Part shown: in pieces, positions 15,716 through 24,772 of the stretch
Layout of the letters: each line of letters opens with the position of its first letter
How positions within the stretch are numbered: the stretch's first letter is position 1
Assembly: GCA_963820415.1 (NCBI GenBank)
Contig: CAWFZT010000008.1
Coordinates: 496,001-560,000, forward strand
DNA: 64,000 nucleotides
Source: CAWFZT01 sp963820415
GTDB lineage: Bacteria > Chloroflexota > Anaerolineae > Anaerolineales > Anaerolineaceae
Reading direction: 5' to 3'
The notes under the pieces: model-generated
Databases searched by the model: none
Told to the model about the DNA's origin: nothing
What the model saw: the letters and a program-made list of their open reading frames with translations, nothing else
Translations under genes and position numbers: made by a program

Positions 15716-17554
15716 ATGATAAACAAGATCAAAGAAGTAGTGACTGGGCCGCCATTGCCTACCTACCAGATGCTCAACAAGAGGTTAAATAAAATCCGCG
15801 CCCTGGCGGCTTTTTCACCAGACGCCCTTTCGTCCATCGCCTACGCCAACCAGGAGATCTACCTGGGCCTGGTGGTGGCGGGCAGCGCCGGACTTTCACT
15901 AGCCTGGCCAATCGGTCTGGCCATTACCACCCTGCTCGTCCTGTTGGCCATCTCATATTATCAGACTATCCAGGGTTATCCATCCGGCGGCGGCTCTTTT
16001 ATCGTGGCCAAAGATAACCTGGGAACCGTGCCTGGGGTAATTGCCGCCGCCGCACTGCTGATCGACTATCTGCTCACCGCGGCGGTCAGCCTGACGGCCG
16101 GCATGGACGCCATCGCTTCGGCCTTCCCTGCCCTGCTGCCTTACAAGGTGATCATGGCGCTGGCTGTCCTGCTGATCATTACGGTGATCAACCTGCGCGG
16201 AATACGCGAATCGGGCACCGCCATGGCCATCCCGATCTACCTTTTTCTTTTTACCTACCTATCCATGCTGGTCTATGGCGCAGTGCTGGCGCTGATCCAG
16301 GGACCGGGTTCCTTGCCAGCCAGCGCGCCGGTAGCCACCTTGCCGGTAACGCTTTTACTGGTATTGCATACCTTTTCCTCCGGATGTACGGCGCTGACCG
16401 GCATCGAAGCTATCAGCAACGGTGTACCGGCCTTCAAACCGCCCGAAGCCAGAAATGCCGGAAAAACGCTGATCGTCATGGCGCTGCTGATGGGTCTGCT
16501 GTTTATTGGCAGCATTGGTCTGACCCAATACCTGGGTGTGGTCGCCAGACCGGAAGAAACCATCCTCTCCGCCTTCGCTCGTCGTCTCCTGGGCACCAGC
16601 CCAGGTTATTATTTGATCCAGGCCAGTACCACATTGATCCTGGCGGTGGCTGCCAATACCAGTTTCGCTGGTTTCCCGCGCCTGTCGGCTATCCTGGGGC
16701 GCGAAGGTTTTCTGCCCCGGCCGCTGTCAAACCTGGGCGACCGGCTGGTATTTAATAATGGCATCCTGATGCTGGCTGGGGGAACCGCCGTTCTGATCTT
16801 CTTGTTTGGCGGCAATACGCATGCCCTGATCCCGCTGTTTGCCGTAGGAGTATTCCTGGCCTTCACCCTGTCCCAGACCGGCATGGTGGTGCATTGGTGG
16901 CGTAAGGGCGGGCGTGGTTGGTGGGCCAAAGCCGTTGCTAACGGTGTGGGAGCGTTAGCCACCAGCCTCACCCTGATAATTGTCTGCGTGAGCAAATTCA
17001 CCCAGGGCGCCTGGATCATTGTCGTCCTCATTCCCATTTTCGTGGCAATTTTTCTGCGCATCCACCGCCATTTCCGGCAGGTCTCCGCCCAGCTTTCGAT
17101 GGGCGGGCACCCGCCGTCTCTCCGTCCCCTTCCGCCGCCCCGCGTGGTCGTACCGATTTCCGGGGTGCATCGCGGCATCGTCGGGGCGGTAAATTTTGCC
17201 CGCTCCATCTCCCCCAATGTGACCGCCTTTTATATCGAGTTGGAACCCGGCGACACCGAGCGGGTGAAAAACGATTGGCAGCGTTGGTGGCCGGACGTGC
17301 CGCTGGTCATTCGACAATCGCCCTTCCGCTCCATCATTGGCCCGCTGGTCGATTTTCTGGACGAGACCGACCGGGAACATAATGACGGACAGCAAGCAGT
17401 GTTGGTCTTGCCCGAGTTTATCCCGGCGCACTGGTGGCAGACGCTGTTACATAACCATGCCAGCCTTATGATTAAAGCGGTTATGTTGTATCGTAGGCGG
17501 CAAAAGGGCTTCCAGCGGGTAATGATCGACGTGCCATACCACCTGAAAAAGTAA
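15716..17554 (+). CDS. APC-superfamily permease, KimA-like (possible potassium importer)
   Basis: The 612-residue protein has about twelve membrane helices and a cytoplasmic C-terminal domain of about 140 residues (PPRVVVPISGVHRGI...). The N-terminal part closely follows the B. subtilis KimA pattern as I recall it: FSPDALSSIAYANQEI, YPSGGGSFIVAKDNLG and LLIDYLLTAAVSLTAGMDAI. Length is also that of KimA (about 607). KimA imports K+ with protons and is controlled by c-di-AMP; whether this one carries K+ or amino acids cannot be told from sequence. I see no c-di-AMP riboswitch in the 70-bp leader. A stand-alone gene. Confidence 0.75.
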   Translation: MINKIKEVVTGPPLPTYQMLNKRLNKIRALAAFSPDALSSIAYANQEIYLGLVVAGSAGLSLAWPIGLAITTLLVLLAISYYQTIQGYPSGGGSFIVAKDNLGTVPGVIAAAALLIDYLLTAAVSLTAGMDAIASAFPALLPYKVIMALAVLLIITVINLRGIRESGTAMAIPIYLFLFTYLSMLVYGAVLALIQGPGSLPASAPVATLPVTLLLVLHTFSSGCTALTGIEAISNGVPAFKPPEARNAGKTLIVMALLMGLLFIGSIGLTQYLGVVARPEETILSAFARRLLGTSPGYYLIQASTTLILAVAANTSFAGFPRLSAILGREGFLPRPLSNLGDRLVFNNGILMLAGGTAVLIFLFGGNTHALIPLFAVGVFLAFTLSQTGMVVHWWRKGGRGWWAKAVANGVGALATSLTLIIVCVSKFTQGAWIIVVLIPIFVAIFLRIHRHFRQVSAQLSMGGHPPSLRPLPPPRVVVPISGVHRGIVGAVNFARSISPNVTAFYIELEPGDTERVKNDWQRWWPDVPLVIRQSPFRSIIGPLVDFLDETDREHNDGQQAVLVLPEFIPAHWWQTLLHNHASLMIKAVMLYRRRQKGFQRVMIDVPYHLKK

Positions 17555-17666
17555 GAATATTCGAACTCCCGCAAAAATTTGCATAAACTTGGCGGCTTTG
17601 GTATATTGGAATGAATTAACCTTTAGCAAGATAGTTTCTTTAGTTCAATTATTTTTTGAGGACAAT

Positions 17667-19064
17667 ATGACCGACTATGATGTAATTGTCATTGGCGCCG
17701 GGCCGGGCGGGTACGTGGCTGCCATTCGGGCGGCTCAGCTTGGGTTGAAAACCGCCATCGTGGACAAACAATGGCTGGGTGGAGTCTGCCTGAACGTGGG
17801 CTGTATCCCCTCCAAGGCCCTGCTCAAGAACGCCGAGCTGGCCCACACGCTGCGTGAACGCGCCAAGGAGTTCGGTATCTCGTTCGAAAACCTGAAACTT
17901 GATTATTCGACGGCGGTCAAACGCAGCCGGACGGTGTCAGCGCGCCTGGTGAACGGGGTAAAGTTCCTCATGAAAAAGAACAACATCGACGTCCATATGG
18001 GCGCCGCCCGCCTGAATGGGAAAGACAAGCTGACCGTCACCGCTGAGGATGGAAAGATCACCGAGCTGGGGGCCAAAAACATCATCATTGCCACCGGGGC
18101 TTATCCTTTTGTCATTCCCGGCGTCCAGGTGGATGGTGAAAAGGTGCTCACCTATAAAGAAGCGATTCTGCAGGAACACCGGCCCGAATCGGTGATAATC
18201 ATCGGGGCCGGGGCCATTGGAGTCGAGTTCGCCACTGTCTGGAACTCCTACGGCGCCCAGGTAACCCTGGTCGAAATGCTGCCGCGCCTGGTGCCGCTCG
18301 AAGACGAAGAAGTCTCCACCGAGCTGCGCCGCGCCTTCCAGAAGCGCGGCATCCAGAGCCTGACCGGGCACAAGGTACTGTCCGTACAGACCACCGAGAA
18401 AGGCGTGCTGGTCAAGGTCAGCAGCGAGGAAGGCGAAAAAACACTGGAAGCCGAGCAGGCCCTCATCTCGATCGGCTTCAAGCCGAACACGCGTGACATC
18501 GGCCTGGAATCCACCGGCGTGGCGCTCAATGAACGCGGCTTCATCAAGGTCGACCAGCGCATGGCAACCAACGTGCCCGGCATCTGGGCCGTTGGGGATG
18601 TCACCGGCGAATTGCTGCTGGCGCACGTGGGCTCTGCCCAGGGCATCATCTGCGCCGAAAATATTGCCGGGGCTGAGACGATCACCCTGGATTACCGCAT
18701 GATGCCGCGCGCCACCTACTGCCAGCCGCAGGTAGCCTCCTTCGGGCTCACCGAAACCCAGGCGCGTGAACAGGGCTACGACATCAAGGTCGGGCGTTTC
18801 AACTTCATCGCCAACGGCAAGGCGCTTAGCCTGGGCGATTACGCCGGCTGGATCAAGATTATCTGCGATGCACGCTATGGCGAAATCCTCGGCGCCCACC
18901 TGATCGGCCCGGACGTATCCGAGCTGCTGCCCGAATTAACCCTGGCGCAGCGCATGGAACTGACCAGCCTGGAAATCGCCCGCAACGTGCACGCCCACCC
19001 CACCCTCAGCGAAGTGTTAATGGAAGCTGCCCACGCCGTAGAAGGTCAAGCCATACATATGTAG
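17667..19064 (+). CDS. lpdA: Dihydrolipoyl dehydrogenase
   Basis: The E3 flavoprotein reoxidises dihydrolipoamide with NAD+. The 465 residues show the FAD motif VIGAGPGGYVAAIRAAQLG, the redox disulfide C41/C46 (GGVCLNVGCIPSKALL), the NAD motif IIIGAGAIGVEFATVW, GIWAVGDVTG and the catalytic H444-P-T-L-S-E449 near the C-terminus, numbering identical to E. coli Lpd. I chose the ATG at 17667, with TGAGGAC as ribosome site; the longer frame from 17589 adds an unlikely N-terminus. No E1/E2 genes are adjacent, so which dehydrogenase complex or glycine cleavage system it serves is unknown. Confidence 0.94.
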   Translation: MTDYDVIVIGAGPGGYVAAIRAAQLGLKTAIVDKQWLGGVCLNVGCIPSKALLKNAELAHTLRERAKEFGISFENLKLDYSTAVKRSRTVSARLVNGVKFLMKKNNIDVHMGAARLNGKDKLTVTAEDGKITELGAKNIIIATGAYPFVIPGVQVDGEKVLTYKEAILQEHRPESVIIIGAGAIGVEFATVWNSYGAQVTLVEMLPRLVPLEDEEVSTELRRAFQKRGIQSLTGHKVLSVQTTEKGVLVKVSSEEGEKTLEAEQALISIGFKPNTRDIGLESTGVALNERGFIKVDQRMATNVPGIWAVGDVTGELLLAHVGSAQGIICAENIAGAETITLDYRMMPRATYCQPQVASFGLTETQAREQGYDIKVGRFNFIANGKALSLGDYAGWIKIICDARYGEILGAHLIGPDVSELLPELTLAQRMELTSLEIARNVHAHPTLSEVLMEAAHAVEGQAIHM

Positions 19065-19097
19065 CTTTTGGCTCCTCTGGAATTGTTGTGCCGGATT

Positions 19098-19149
19098 ATC
19101 AGATTTTTAGTATGAGCATGCGCACGCATGCTCATACTAAAAATCTGAT
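19098..19149. repeat. Nested palindrome repeat, copy B (core only)
   Basis: A perfect 25-bp inverted repeat (19098-19122 and 19125-19149) with the same ATCAGATTTT start and TATGAGC centre as the other copies, but with TTAG where copy A has GGGG, compensated on the other arm. Outer arms are barely recognisable. It lies between lpdA and the secA -10 box. Confidence 0.8.
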
Positions 19150-19167
19150 TTCTTCTTGGGGTTATGC

Positions 19168-19173
19168 TATAAT
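19168..19173 (+). promoter_or_regulatory. secA -10 box
   Basis: TATAAT 21 bp before the secA ATG, with AAAGG at 19184 as ribosome site. The -35 position falls on the end of palindrome copy B, so the hairpin could affect promoter use. Confidence 0.5.
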
Positions 19174-19194
19174 TTTCCCCCAGAAAGGTAATCT

Positions 19195-22100
19195 ATGTTT
19201 AGAAACATCGTTCGCATTCTGGGAGGAGACCCCCATAAGCGTGAAATTCAGGAATTAACCGGCATTATTGAGGCGATTAACCAGCTCGAACCTGAGTACG
19301 AGAAACTGAGCAGCGAAGCCCTGCGCGCCAAAACGGACGAATTCCGCCAGCGCATCGCAGATGGGACAGACAGCGGCTTTTCTCTGAAGGAAACCCTGGA
19401 AGAGATCCTTCCGGAAGCCTTTGCCGTGGTGCGCGAGGCCAGCAAGCGCACCATTGGCCTGCGCCATTTCGACGTGCAGTTGATTGGCGGCATAGCCCTC
19501 CACCAGGGCAAAATCGCCGAGATGCGCACCGGCGAAGGCAAAACCCTGGTGGCGACCCTGCCGCTCTACCTGAACGCCCTGACCGGGCGCGGCGTCCACC
19601 TGGTCACCGTCAACGATTACCTGGCGCGCCGCGATGCGCGCTGGATGGCGCCTATCTACCACACCCTGGGGCTGAGCGTGGGCGTTCTGCAGATGGCTGC
19701 TCGCACCGAGAATGGTCAAAAGGCTTTCCTGGTCGACCTGGAGCGTATCTCTGCGCACGAAGACCAGCACCAGCTTCGCCTGGTCGAGCGCGTCGAAGCC
19801 TACCAGGCCGACATCACCTACGGCACCAACAGCGAGTTCGGCTTCGATTACCTGCGTGATAACTTGACCATGCGCCTGGATGAACGCGTCCAGCGCGGCC
19901 ACTTCTACGCCATCGTCGATGAGGTGGATAACATCCTGATCGATGAAGCCCGCACCCCGCTGATCATCTCCGGCCCGGCTTCCGACGATACGGAATGGTA
20001 CCTGCGCATGGCCCAGGTGGTGCGGCCTTTGAAGCCCGAAGATTACGAGGTGAATGAAAAAGACCGCACGGTGGTATTGAGCGAGCTGGGTGAGGCGCAC
20101 GTCGAAGAGCTGCTGGGCATGCCCTTCCGCGATCCCGAGCGGCCCGAAGATATCACCCCCGAGCAGGCGCGACTGATCGGTTACCTGGAACAGGCCCTGC
20201 GCGCCCAGTTCCTTTACCGGCGCAACAAGGATTACCTGGTGCAGAGCGGCAAAGTGATTATCGTGGACGAGTTCACCGGGCGCCTGATGCCGGGCCGCCG
20301 CTGGTCTGAAGGGCTGCACCAGGCCATCGAAGCCAAGGAAGGCGTGCGCGTCGAGCCTGAGAACATCACCTATGCCACCATCACTCTGCAGAACTACTTT
20401 CGCATGTACGAAAAATTGGCCGGCATGACCGGCACTGCCCTGACCGAAGCGGAGGAGTTCGCCAAAATCTACAAGCTGGAAGTGCTCCCCATCCCGACCA
20501 ACCTGGAATATATCGCCATGCAACGCGATTCAGAACTGGTCGAGACAAAGATGAAAGACGAGCAGGGCTACGAGGTGTATTACTACACCGACCCGGATGA
20601 CAGCCAGCGTAGGCCGGTTTTCTGGCGCCGTAAAGATTTCCCTGACATCGTCTTCCGCACCGAGGAAGGCAAACTGCGCGCCATCACCCGCGAGATCATG
20701 CGCGTGCACGTCCAGGGACGCCCGCAACTGGTCGGCACCACCTCAGTCGAGCACTCCGAGCGGCTGTCCTACCGCTTGCAGGCTGAGCTGCTGCGCCGCC
20801 TGCTGCAGATCCTGCTCATCCGGCAGGCCTGGATCGACCAGAACAAAATCGAGTTTATCGAGCGCGCTATCCCCGAGCTGCAACCTTTGAGCAAGCCCTT
20901 GACAGAAGTCGACCCTTCCGAAATCCGCCAGCTTGCCCGCCAGTTGAACATCTCGCTCAGTCTGGACGACCTGGCTAGCCTGGACAAACTGATCGAAGTC
21001 CTCGACCTGAAGCCGGAGCACAAAACCGCTCTTATTCAGGCGCTGCAAAGCGGCATTCCCCATCAGGTGTTGAATGCCCGCAAGCACGACGAGGAATCAC
21101 AAATTATCGCTGACGCCGGCGCCTATGGAGCGGTGACCATCGCTACCAATATGGCCGGCCGTGGGGTAGACATCAAGCTGGGCGGCCTGCTGCCCGAGGA
21201 TATCCTGCAGGACGTGATCCGCGTCCTGGGACGCTCCGGGCAAGCTGATCCCTACGATATGTCGAACGAAGAACGCCGCCAGGCCCTGTTGAAATTGGAC
21301 CCATCCCAGTACGGCATTTACGAGGAACAGGTCAAAGCCTTCTTTACCTACATAGAACAAATGGAGCGCGTGCGTGAGCTGGGCGGGCTGCACGTGGTCG
21401 GCTCAGAACGCCACGAGGCGCGCCGGATTGATAACCAGTTGCGCGGCCGTTCCGCCCGCCAGGGCGATCCGGGCTCCTCGCGCTTTTACCTCTCTCTGGA
21501 AGATGAGCTGATGCGTTTGTTCGGCGGGCAGCAGGTCGAGAACCTGTTCAAACGCTTGAACGTCGACGAAAACCTGCCCATCGAACATAACCTGGTCGGC
21601 CGGTTGGTGGAACAATCGCAGACGCGCGTGGAAGGCAACAACTTTGATGTGCGCAAGCACCTGCTCGAATACGATGATGTGCTCAACTCGCAGCGCAAGC
21701 GCATCTATTCCCAACGCGACATGGTTTTCACCAAGGAAGACCTTAGCGAAGACGTAGATGATATGCTCCACACCGAGCTGCAAGAACGCATCCCGGTGGC
21801 GTTGAAAGACGAGGGCGGGCCCTGGAAGCTGCTGGCTTACCTGGAAGAAATCCAGCCAACCATCGAATACGAAAATATTCTTTACCCTTCCTTCGCCATC
21901 CGGCTGCTGTTGGAAGAAATCAAGCGCAGCCTTACGGAGGCCGGTGAGCCAATTTCACGCCTGCGCGCCGCCCTTCTGGCGCTGGCCGAACGCGCCCTCC
22001 AGGCCGAGAAAGACCACCTGGTGCAGAGCGTTCGCACTATGCTCGAACGCAGCGAAGAAACCTATGCAGAGCAGGTCAAAGATCGCCAGGACACGCTGGA

Positions 22101-23274
22101 TACGTTCCTGGAAGGTCTGAAAGAAGATGAAGAGACCCCCCGCCGCCGGCCCTCAGAAATCCTGGCTCAGCTCTCAGAGCAGGTGCGCGCCCCACTCAAG
22201 CTTTCAGCGGACGAAATGCGCCAACTCTCCGAAGGCGACCGGGCGATAAAAGAAAACATTCGCCGGCAGGTCGAAGCGACCGCCATGACTGTGGTCATCA
22301 ACCGCATTATCGCGGCCGTCGACCGGCGCCTGGAGGAAAGCGCCGGCCTGCGCGCCGCCCAGTTCCAGGGGCAGGATTGGCAGGACGCCCGCGAACAAAT
22401 CATCCAGGCCGTCGACGCGGCCTTTAACAAGCGCTTCGAACGCCTGCTGGGCAGTGAAGGGCAGATTCCCCATGACCTGGACCCGCAGTTGGAACATCTG
22501 CAAGAGACCGGCCTGGAAGAAAATAATATGATGCGCATGCTGCGCAACATGGCCCAGGGTACCCGCCTGGCTTTCGACCGGCGCACTCACCGCCAGGGAC
22601 GCGAGACTTACAGCCGCCTTAATTACGTTTACCTGGCGGCTCACTTGATGGAGAACCGCACTCCCCAGGGGTTGACCGACGAGGTGGTCGAACATCTTTC
22701 CGGCGCCCGCTACTCGCTCGAGCTGGCCTGGGGTAAGATCGAATGGAACCGCCTGGCGCAGGCGGAAGCCATCCTGTCCAAGCTGGACGAACGCCTGCAG
22801 AACCGTCTGAGGGAAACCCTGGGAGCAGAACATTTCGCTGAGGTGGCCGACCTGCCTTTTACCAGCCTGGACGAGGCTGACCGCCAGGTGGTCAGCGAGC
22901 AGTTGGGCCGGCGCTTGCAGAATGAAGCCTACCGCCAGATCCTATTGGGCATTATCTCCGAGCAGTGGGTAGATTACCTGACGCGTGTGGAAGCCTTACG
23001 CATTTCGATCGGTCTGGAAGCCTATGCACAGCGTGATCCGCTGGTGCAGTATAAAGCCCGCGCCTCGGAGATGTTCCAGAGCCTGCTGGCGGATATCCGC
23101 CTGGCAGTCATCGGGCGTATGTTCACCTATGCCCCGCGACGCGCCGCCGCTACCGCAGTCGAGCGTGCCGCGCAGGAAGAAGAGGAAACGGTCGAAGTTC
23201 AAGAGAGCGCCCTCGCCCCTGTCCCGCAGAATGAAGTGCAGGAACAGAAGAAAAAGAAACGCCGTCGTCATTAG
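19195..23274 (+). CDS. secA: Protein translocase ATPase SecA, unusually long
   Basis: SecA drives preproteins through SecYEG. Motor motifs are intact: Walker A MRTGEGKTLVATLP (residues about 110-123), DEVDNILIDEARTPLI (from 242), and TNMAGRGVDIKLGG (from 651), then GRSARQGDPGSSRFYLSLED. At 1359 residues it is about 450 longer than E. coli SecA. Compared with E. coli spacing, about 115 extra residues lie between DEVD and TNMAGRG (around residues 460-600, charged and helical), and about 300 lie in the C-terminal half, rich in Glu/Arg/Gln coiled-coil-like sequence. The C-terminal zinc motif is absent; the protein ends in a Lys/Arg tail. Long SecA forms are known in Chloroflexota. Single gene. 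Confidence 0.95.
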   Translation: MFRNIVRILGGDPHKREIQELTGIIEAINQLEPEYEKLSSEALRAKTDEFRQRIADGTDSGFSLKETLEEILPEAFAVVREASKRTIGLRHFDVQLIGGIALHQGKIAEMRTGEGKTLVATLPLYLNALTGRGVHLVTVNDYLARRDARWMAPIYHTLGLSVGVLQMAARTENGQKAFLVDLERISAHEDQHQLRLVERVEAYQADITYGTNSEFGFDYLRDNLTMRLDERVQRGHFYAIVDEVDNILIDEARTPLIISGPASDDTEWYLRMAQVVRPLKPEDYEVNEKDRTVVLSELGEAHVEELLGMPFRDPERPEDITPEQARLIGYLEQALRAQFLYRRNKDYLVQSGKVIIVDEFTGRLMPGRRWSEGLHQAIEAKEGVRVEPENITYATITLQNYFRMYEKLAGMTGTALTEAEEFAKIYKLEVLPIPTNLEYIAMQRDSELVETKMKDEQGYEVYYYTDPDDSQRRPVFWRRKDFPDIVFRTEEGKLRAITREIMRVHVQGRPQLVGTTSVEHSERLSYRLQAELLRRLLQILLIRQAWIDQNKIEFIERAIPELQPLSKPLTEVDPSEIRQLARQLNISLSLDDLASLDKLIEVLDLKPEHKTALIQALQSGIPHQVLNARKHDEESQIIADAGAYGAVTIATNMAGRGVDIKLGGLLPEDILQDVIRVLGRSGQADPYDMSNEERRQALLKLDPSQYGIYEEQVKAFFTYIEQMERVRELGGLHVVGSERHEARRIDNQLRGRSARQGDPGSSRFYLSLEDELMRLFGGQQVENLFKRLNVDENLPIEHNLVGRLVEQSQTRVEGNNFDVRKHLLEYDDVLNSQRKRIYSQRDMVFTKEDLSEDVDDMLHTELQERIPVALKDEGGPWKLLAYLEEIQPTIEYENILYPSFAIRLLLEEIKRSLTEAGEPISRLRAALLALAERALQAEKDHLVQSVRTMLERSEETYAEQVKDRQDTLDTFLEGLKEDEETPRRRPSEILAQLSEQVRAPLKLSADEMRQLSEGDRAIKENIRRQVEATAMTVVINRIIAAVDRRLEESAGLRAAQFQGQDWQDAREQIIQAVDAAFNKRFERLLGSEGQIPHDLDPQLEHLQETGLEENNMMRMLRNMAQGTRLAFDRRTHRQGRETYSRLNYVYLAAHLMENRTPQGLTDEVVEHLSGARYSLELAWGKIEWNRLAQAEAILSKLDERLQNRLRETLGAEHFAEVADLPFTSLDEADRQVVSEQLGRRLQNEAYRQILLGIISEQWVDYLTRVEALRISIGLEAYAQRDPLVQYKARASEMFQSLLADIRLAVIGRMFTYAPRRAAATAVERAAQEEEETVEVQESALAPVPQNEVQEQKKKKRRRH

Positions 23275-23315
23275 AAGAGGTTACCCTGAGATTATCGACG
23301 CCGCTTGGCACACAC

Positions 23316-23378
23316 CCCTCACCCCTCACCATGTTCGGGTACGCCAAGGGCGTGAAGAGGTGCCCGCAGGGGTGAGGG
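23316..23378. repeat. Structured inverted repeat between secA and the S1 gene
   Basis: CCCTCACCCCT (23316-23326) pairs with AGGGGTGAGGG (23368-23378). Inside, CGGG/CCCG (23336-23339 with 23363-23366) and ACGCC/GGCGT can form further stems, giving a branched or elongated hairpin of 63 nt. No T-run follows, so it is a poor intrinsic terminator. It has no sequence in common with the CAGATTTT palindromes. Confidence 0.6.
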
Positions 23379-23416
23379 TCTTCTGTGTACTGCATTTTCT
23401 TGACTTTTATTAAAGG

Positions 23417-23445
23417 TTGCCAAGAACTTGATTAACCCTTATAAT
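23417..23445 (+). promoter_or_regulatory. Promoter of the S1 gene
   Basis: TTGCCA (23417-23422) and TATAAT (23440-23445) are 17 bp apart. The ATG at 23483 follows a GCGGAG ribosome site. Confidence 0.65.
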
Positions 23446-23482
23446 CAGGTTTAATCCTTAGGCAGCGGAGTACATAAAAAGT

Positions 23483-24721
23483 ATGGACCAAAATGACGCC
23501 CAACTCGAGCAGGGGGCAAAGCCCGAGAATAATATTGCCGAGAATCACAACATGGCATCTTTGCTGGAGCAGGAGGGTCTCGGAATTGAGTTCCCCCAAC
23601 AGGGCGAGATTCGAAAAGGTGTAGTCGCCAGTATTACACCCGGCCAGATCCTGGTAAGCATCGGAACCAAGTCTGAAGGAATCATCACAGGCAAAGAATA
23701 CGAGCAGATTCCTCCCGACGAACTGACCGGTCTACAAGTTGGACAGGCTATCCACGTTTACGTCCTCAACCCCGAGGACCAGAATGGAAATCTGGTGCTT
23801 TCCTATACACGCGCTCGCGAAGAAGTTGGCTGGCAGCATGTAGAAGAACTACTGGCTTCCAAGGAATCCTCCCACAGCTCGATCATCGGCTACAACAAGG
23901 GCGGACTGATCGTGCCGATCGGCGGCTTGCGCGGTTTTGTTCCGGCCTCGCAGATCAGCCTATCCCGCCGGGCCAGCCTGGCCGGTGATACGCCTGAGCA
24001 GCGCTGGAGCAAGATGATCGGCCAAGAAATCGATGTGTGTGTCATTGAGGTTGACCGTGAGCGCCGCCGCTTGATCCTCTCCGAACGGGCAGCCAGCACT
24101 GAAACGCGTGAAACTTTGAAGGAACGCGTCATTGAAGAACTGAAAGAAGGCGAAGTCCGTACCGGGCGGGTGACCAGCCTGGCCGAATTCGGCGCTTTCG
24201 TCAATATCAGTGGCGCAGATGGTCTGGTTCATCTTTCCGAGATTTCCTGGGACCGCATCAACCATCCTGGCGAATTGCTCAAGGTCGGGCAAGAGGTCAA
24301 AGTCAAGATTATCAGCATCGACAAGGAAAAGAAACGCATCGGCCTTTCCATCCGCCAGCTCGAAGAAGACCCCTGGTCGCGCCAGGTGGCGCATTACCAG
24401 GTTGGCCAGCTCATCCAGGGCACCATTACCCGCCTGACCAAGTTTGGGGCATTTGCCCGCCTGGAAGGCGACCTGGAAGGGCTGATCCACATCTCTGAAA
24501 TCAGCGAGAAACGCATCGAGCATCCCAAAGAGGTGCTGAAAGAAGGCGACGTAGTCACCCTGCGCATCATCAAGATCGATCCCGAGAACCACCGCGTTGG
24601 CCTCAGCCTGCGGCGGGTTGAATCGATGGCGTATGCGGATATGGACTGGCAGACGCTGTTGGAAGAAGAAAAGAAAGAAGAGCCGGTGGAAGACAAACCG
24701 GACGCAGAGAAAACAGCCTGA
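23483..24721 (+). CDS. rpsA: 30S ribosomal protein S1, four-domain form
   Basis: The 412-residue protein contains four S1 RNA-binding domains, roughly at residues 30-105, 120-190, 208-280 and 295-368. The last two are the most typical: GEVRTGRVTSLAEFGAFVNI with DGLVHLSEISW, and GQLIQGTITRLTKFGAFARL with GLIHISEISEKR. S1 helps recruit mRNA to the ribosome; four domains rather than the six of E. coli is common outside Proteobacteria. The C-terminal tail is acidic and Lys-rich. It has its own promoter and a hairpin terminator directly after the stop. Confidence 0.88.
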   Translation: MDQNDAQLEQGAKPENNIAENHNMASLLEQEGLGIEFPQQGEIRKGVVASITPGQILVSIGTKSEGIITGKEYEQIPPDELTGLQVGQAIHVYVLNPEDQNGNLVLSYTRAREEVGWQHVEELLASKESSHSSIIGYNKGGLIVPIGGLRGFVPASQISLSRRASLAGDTPEQRWSKMIGQEIDVCVIEVDRERRRLILSERAASTETRETLKERVIEELKEGEVRTGRVTSLAEFGAFVNISGADGLVHLSEISWDRINHPGELLKVGQEVKVKIISIDKEKKRIGLSIRQLEEDPWSRQVAHYQVGQLIQGTITRLTKFGAFARLEGDLEGLIHISEISEKRIEHPKEVLKEGDVVTLRIIKIDPENHRVGLSLRRVESMAYADMDWQTLLEEEKKEEPVEDKPDAEKTA

Positions 24722-24727
24722 AACTGC

Positions 24728-24758
24728 GAGAGCGCACCTGCGCAGGTGCGCTCTCTTT
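24728..24758 (+). terminator. Terminator after rpsA
   Basis: GAGAGCGCACCTG (24728-24740) and CAGGTGCGCTCTC (24743-24755) form a perfect 13-bp stem, followed by TTTAT. The T-run is short but the stem is strong, and it starts 7 bp after the stop. Confidence 0.75.
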
Positions 24759-24772
24759 ATTCAAAGGACAAT

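Noticed and set aside
17937..18899. 320-codon frame opposite lpdA, and similar long antisense frames opposite the first M16 gene (28318-29181) and the APC gene (16609-17217)
   Set aside because: All are mirror images of conserved genes, without ribosome sites or recognisable domains.
19255..20523. 422-codon frame on the strand opposite secA
   Set aside because: It lies wholly inside the well-supported secA gene, has no family motif, and arises from the GC-rich codon pattern.
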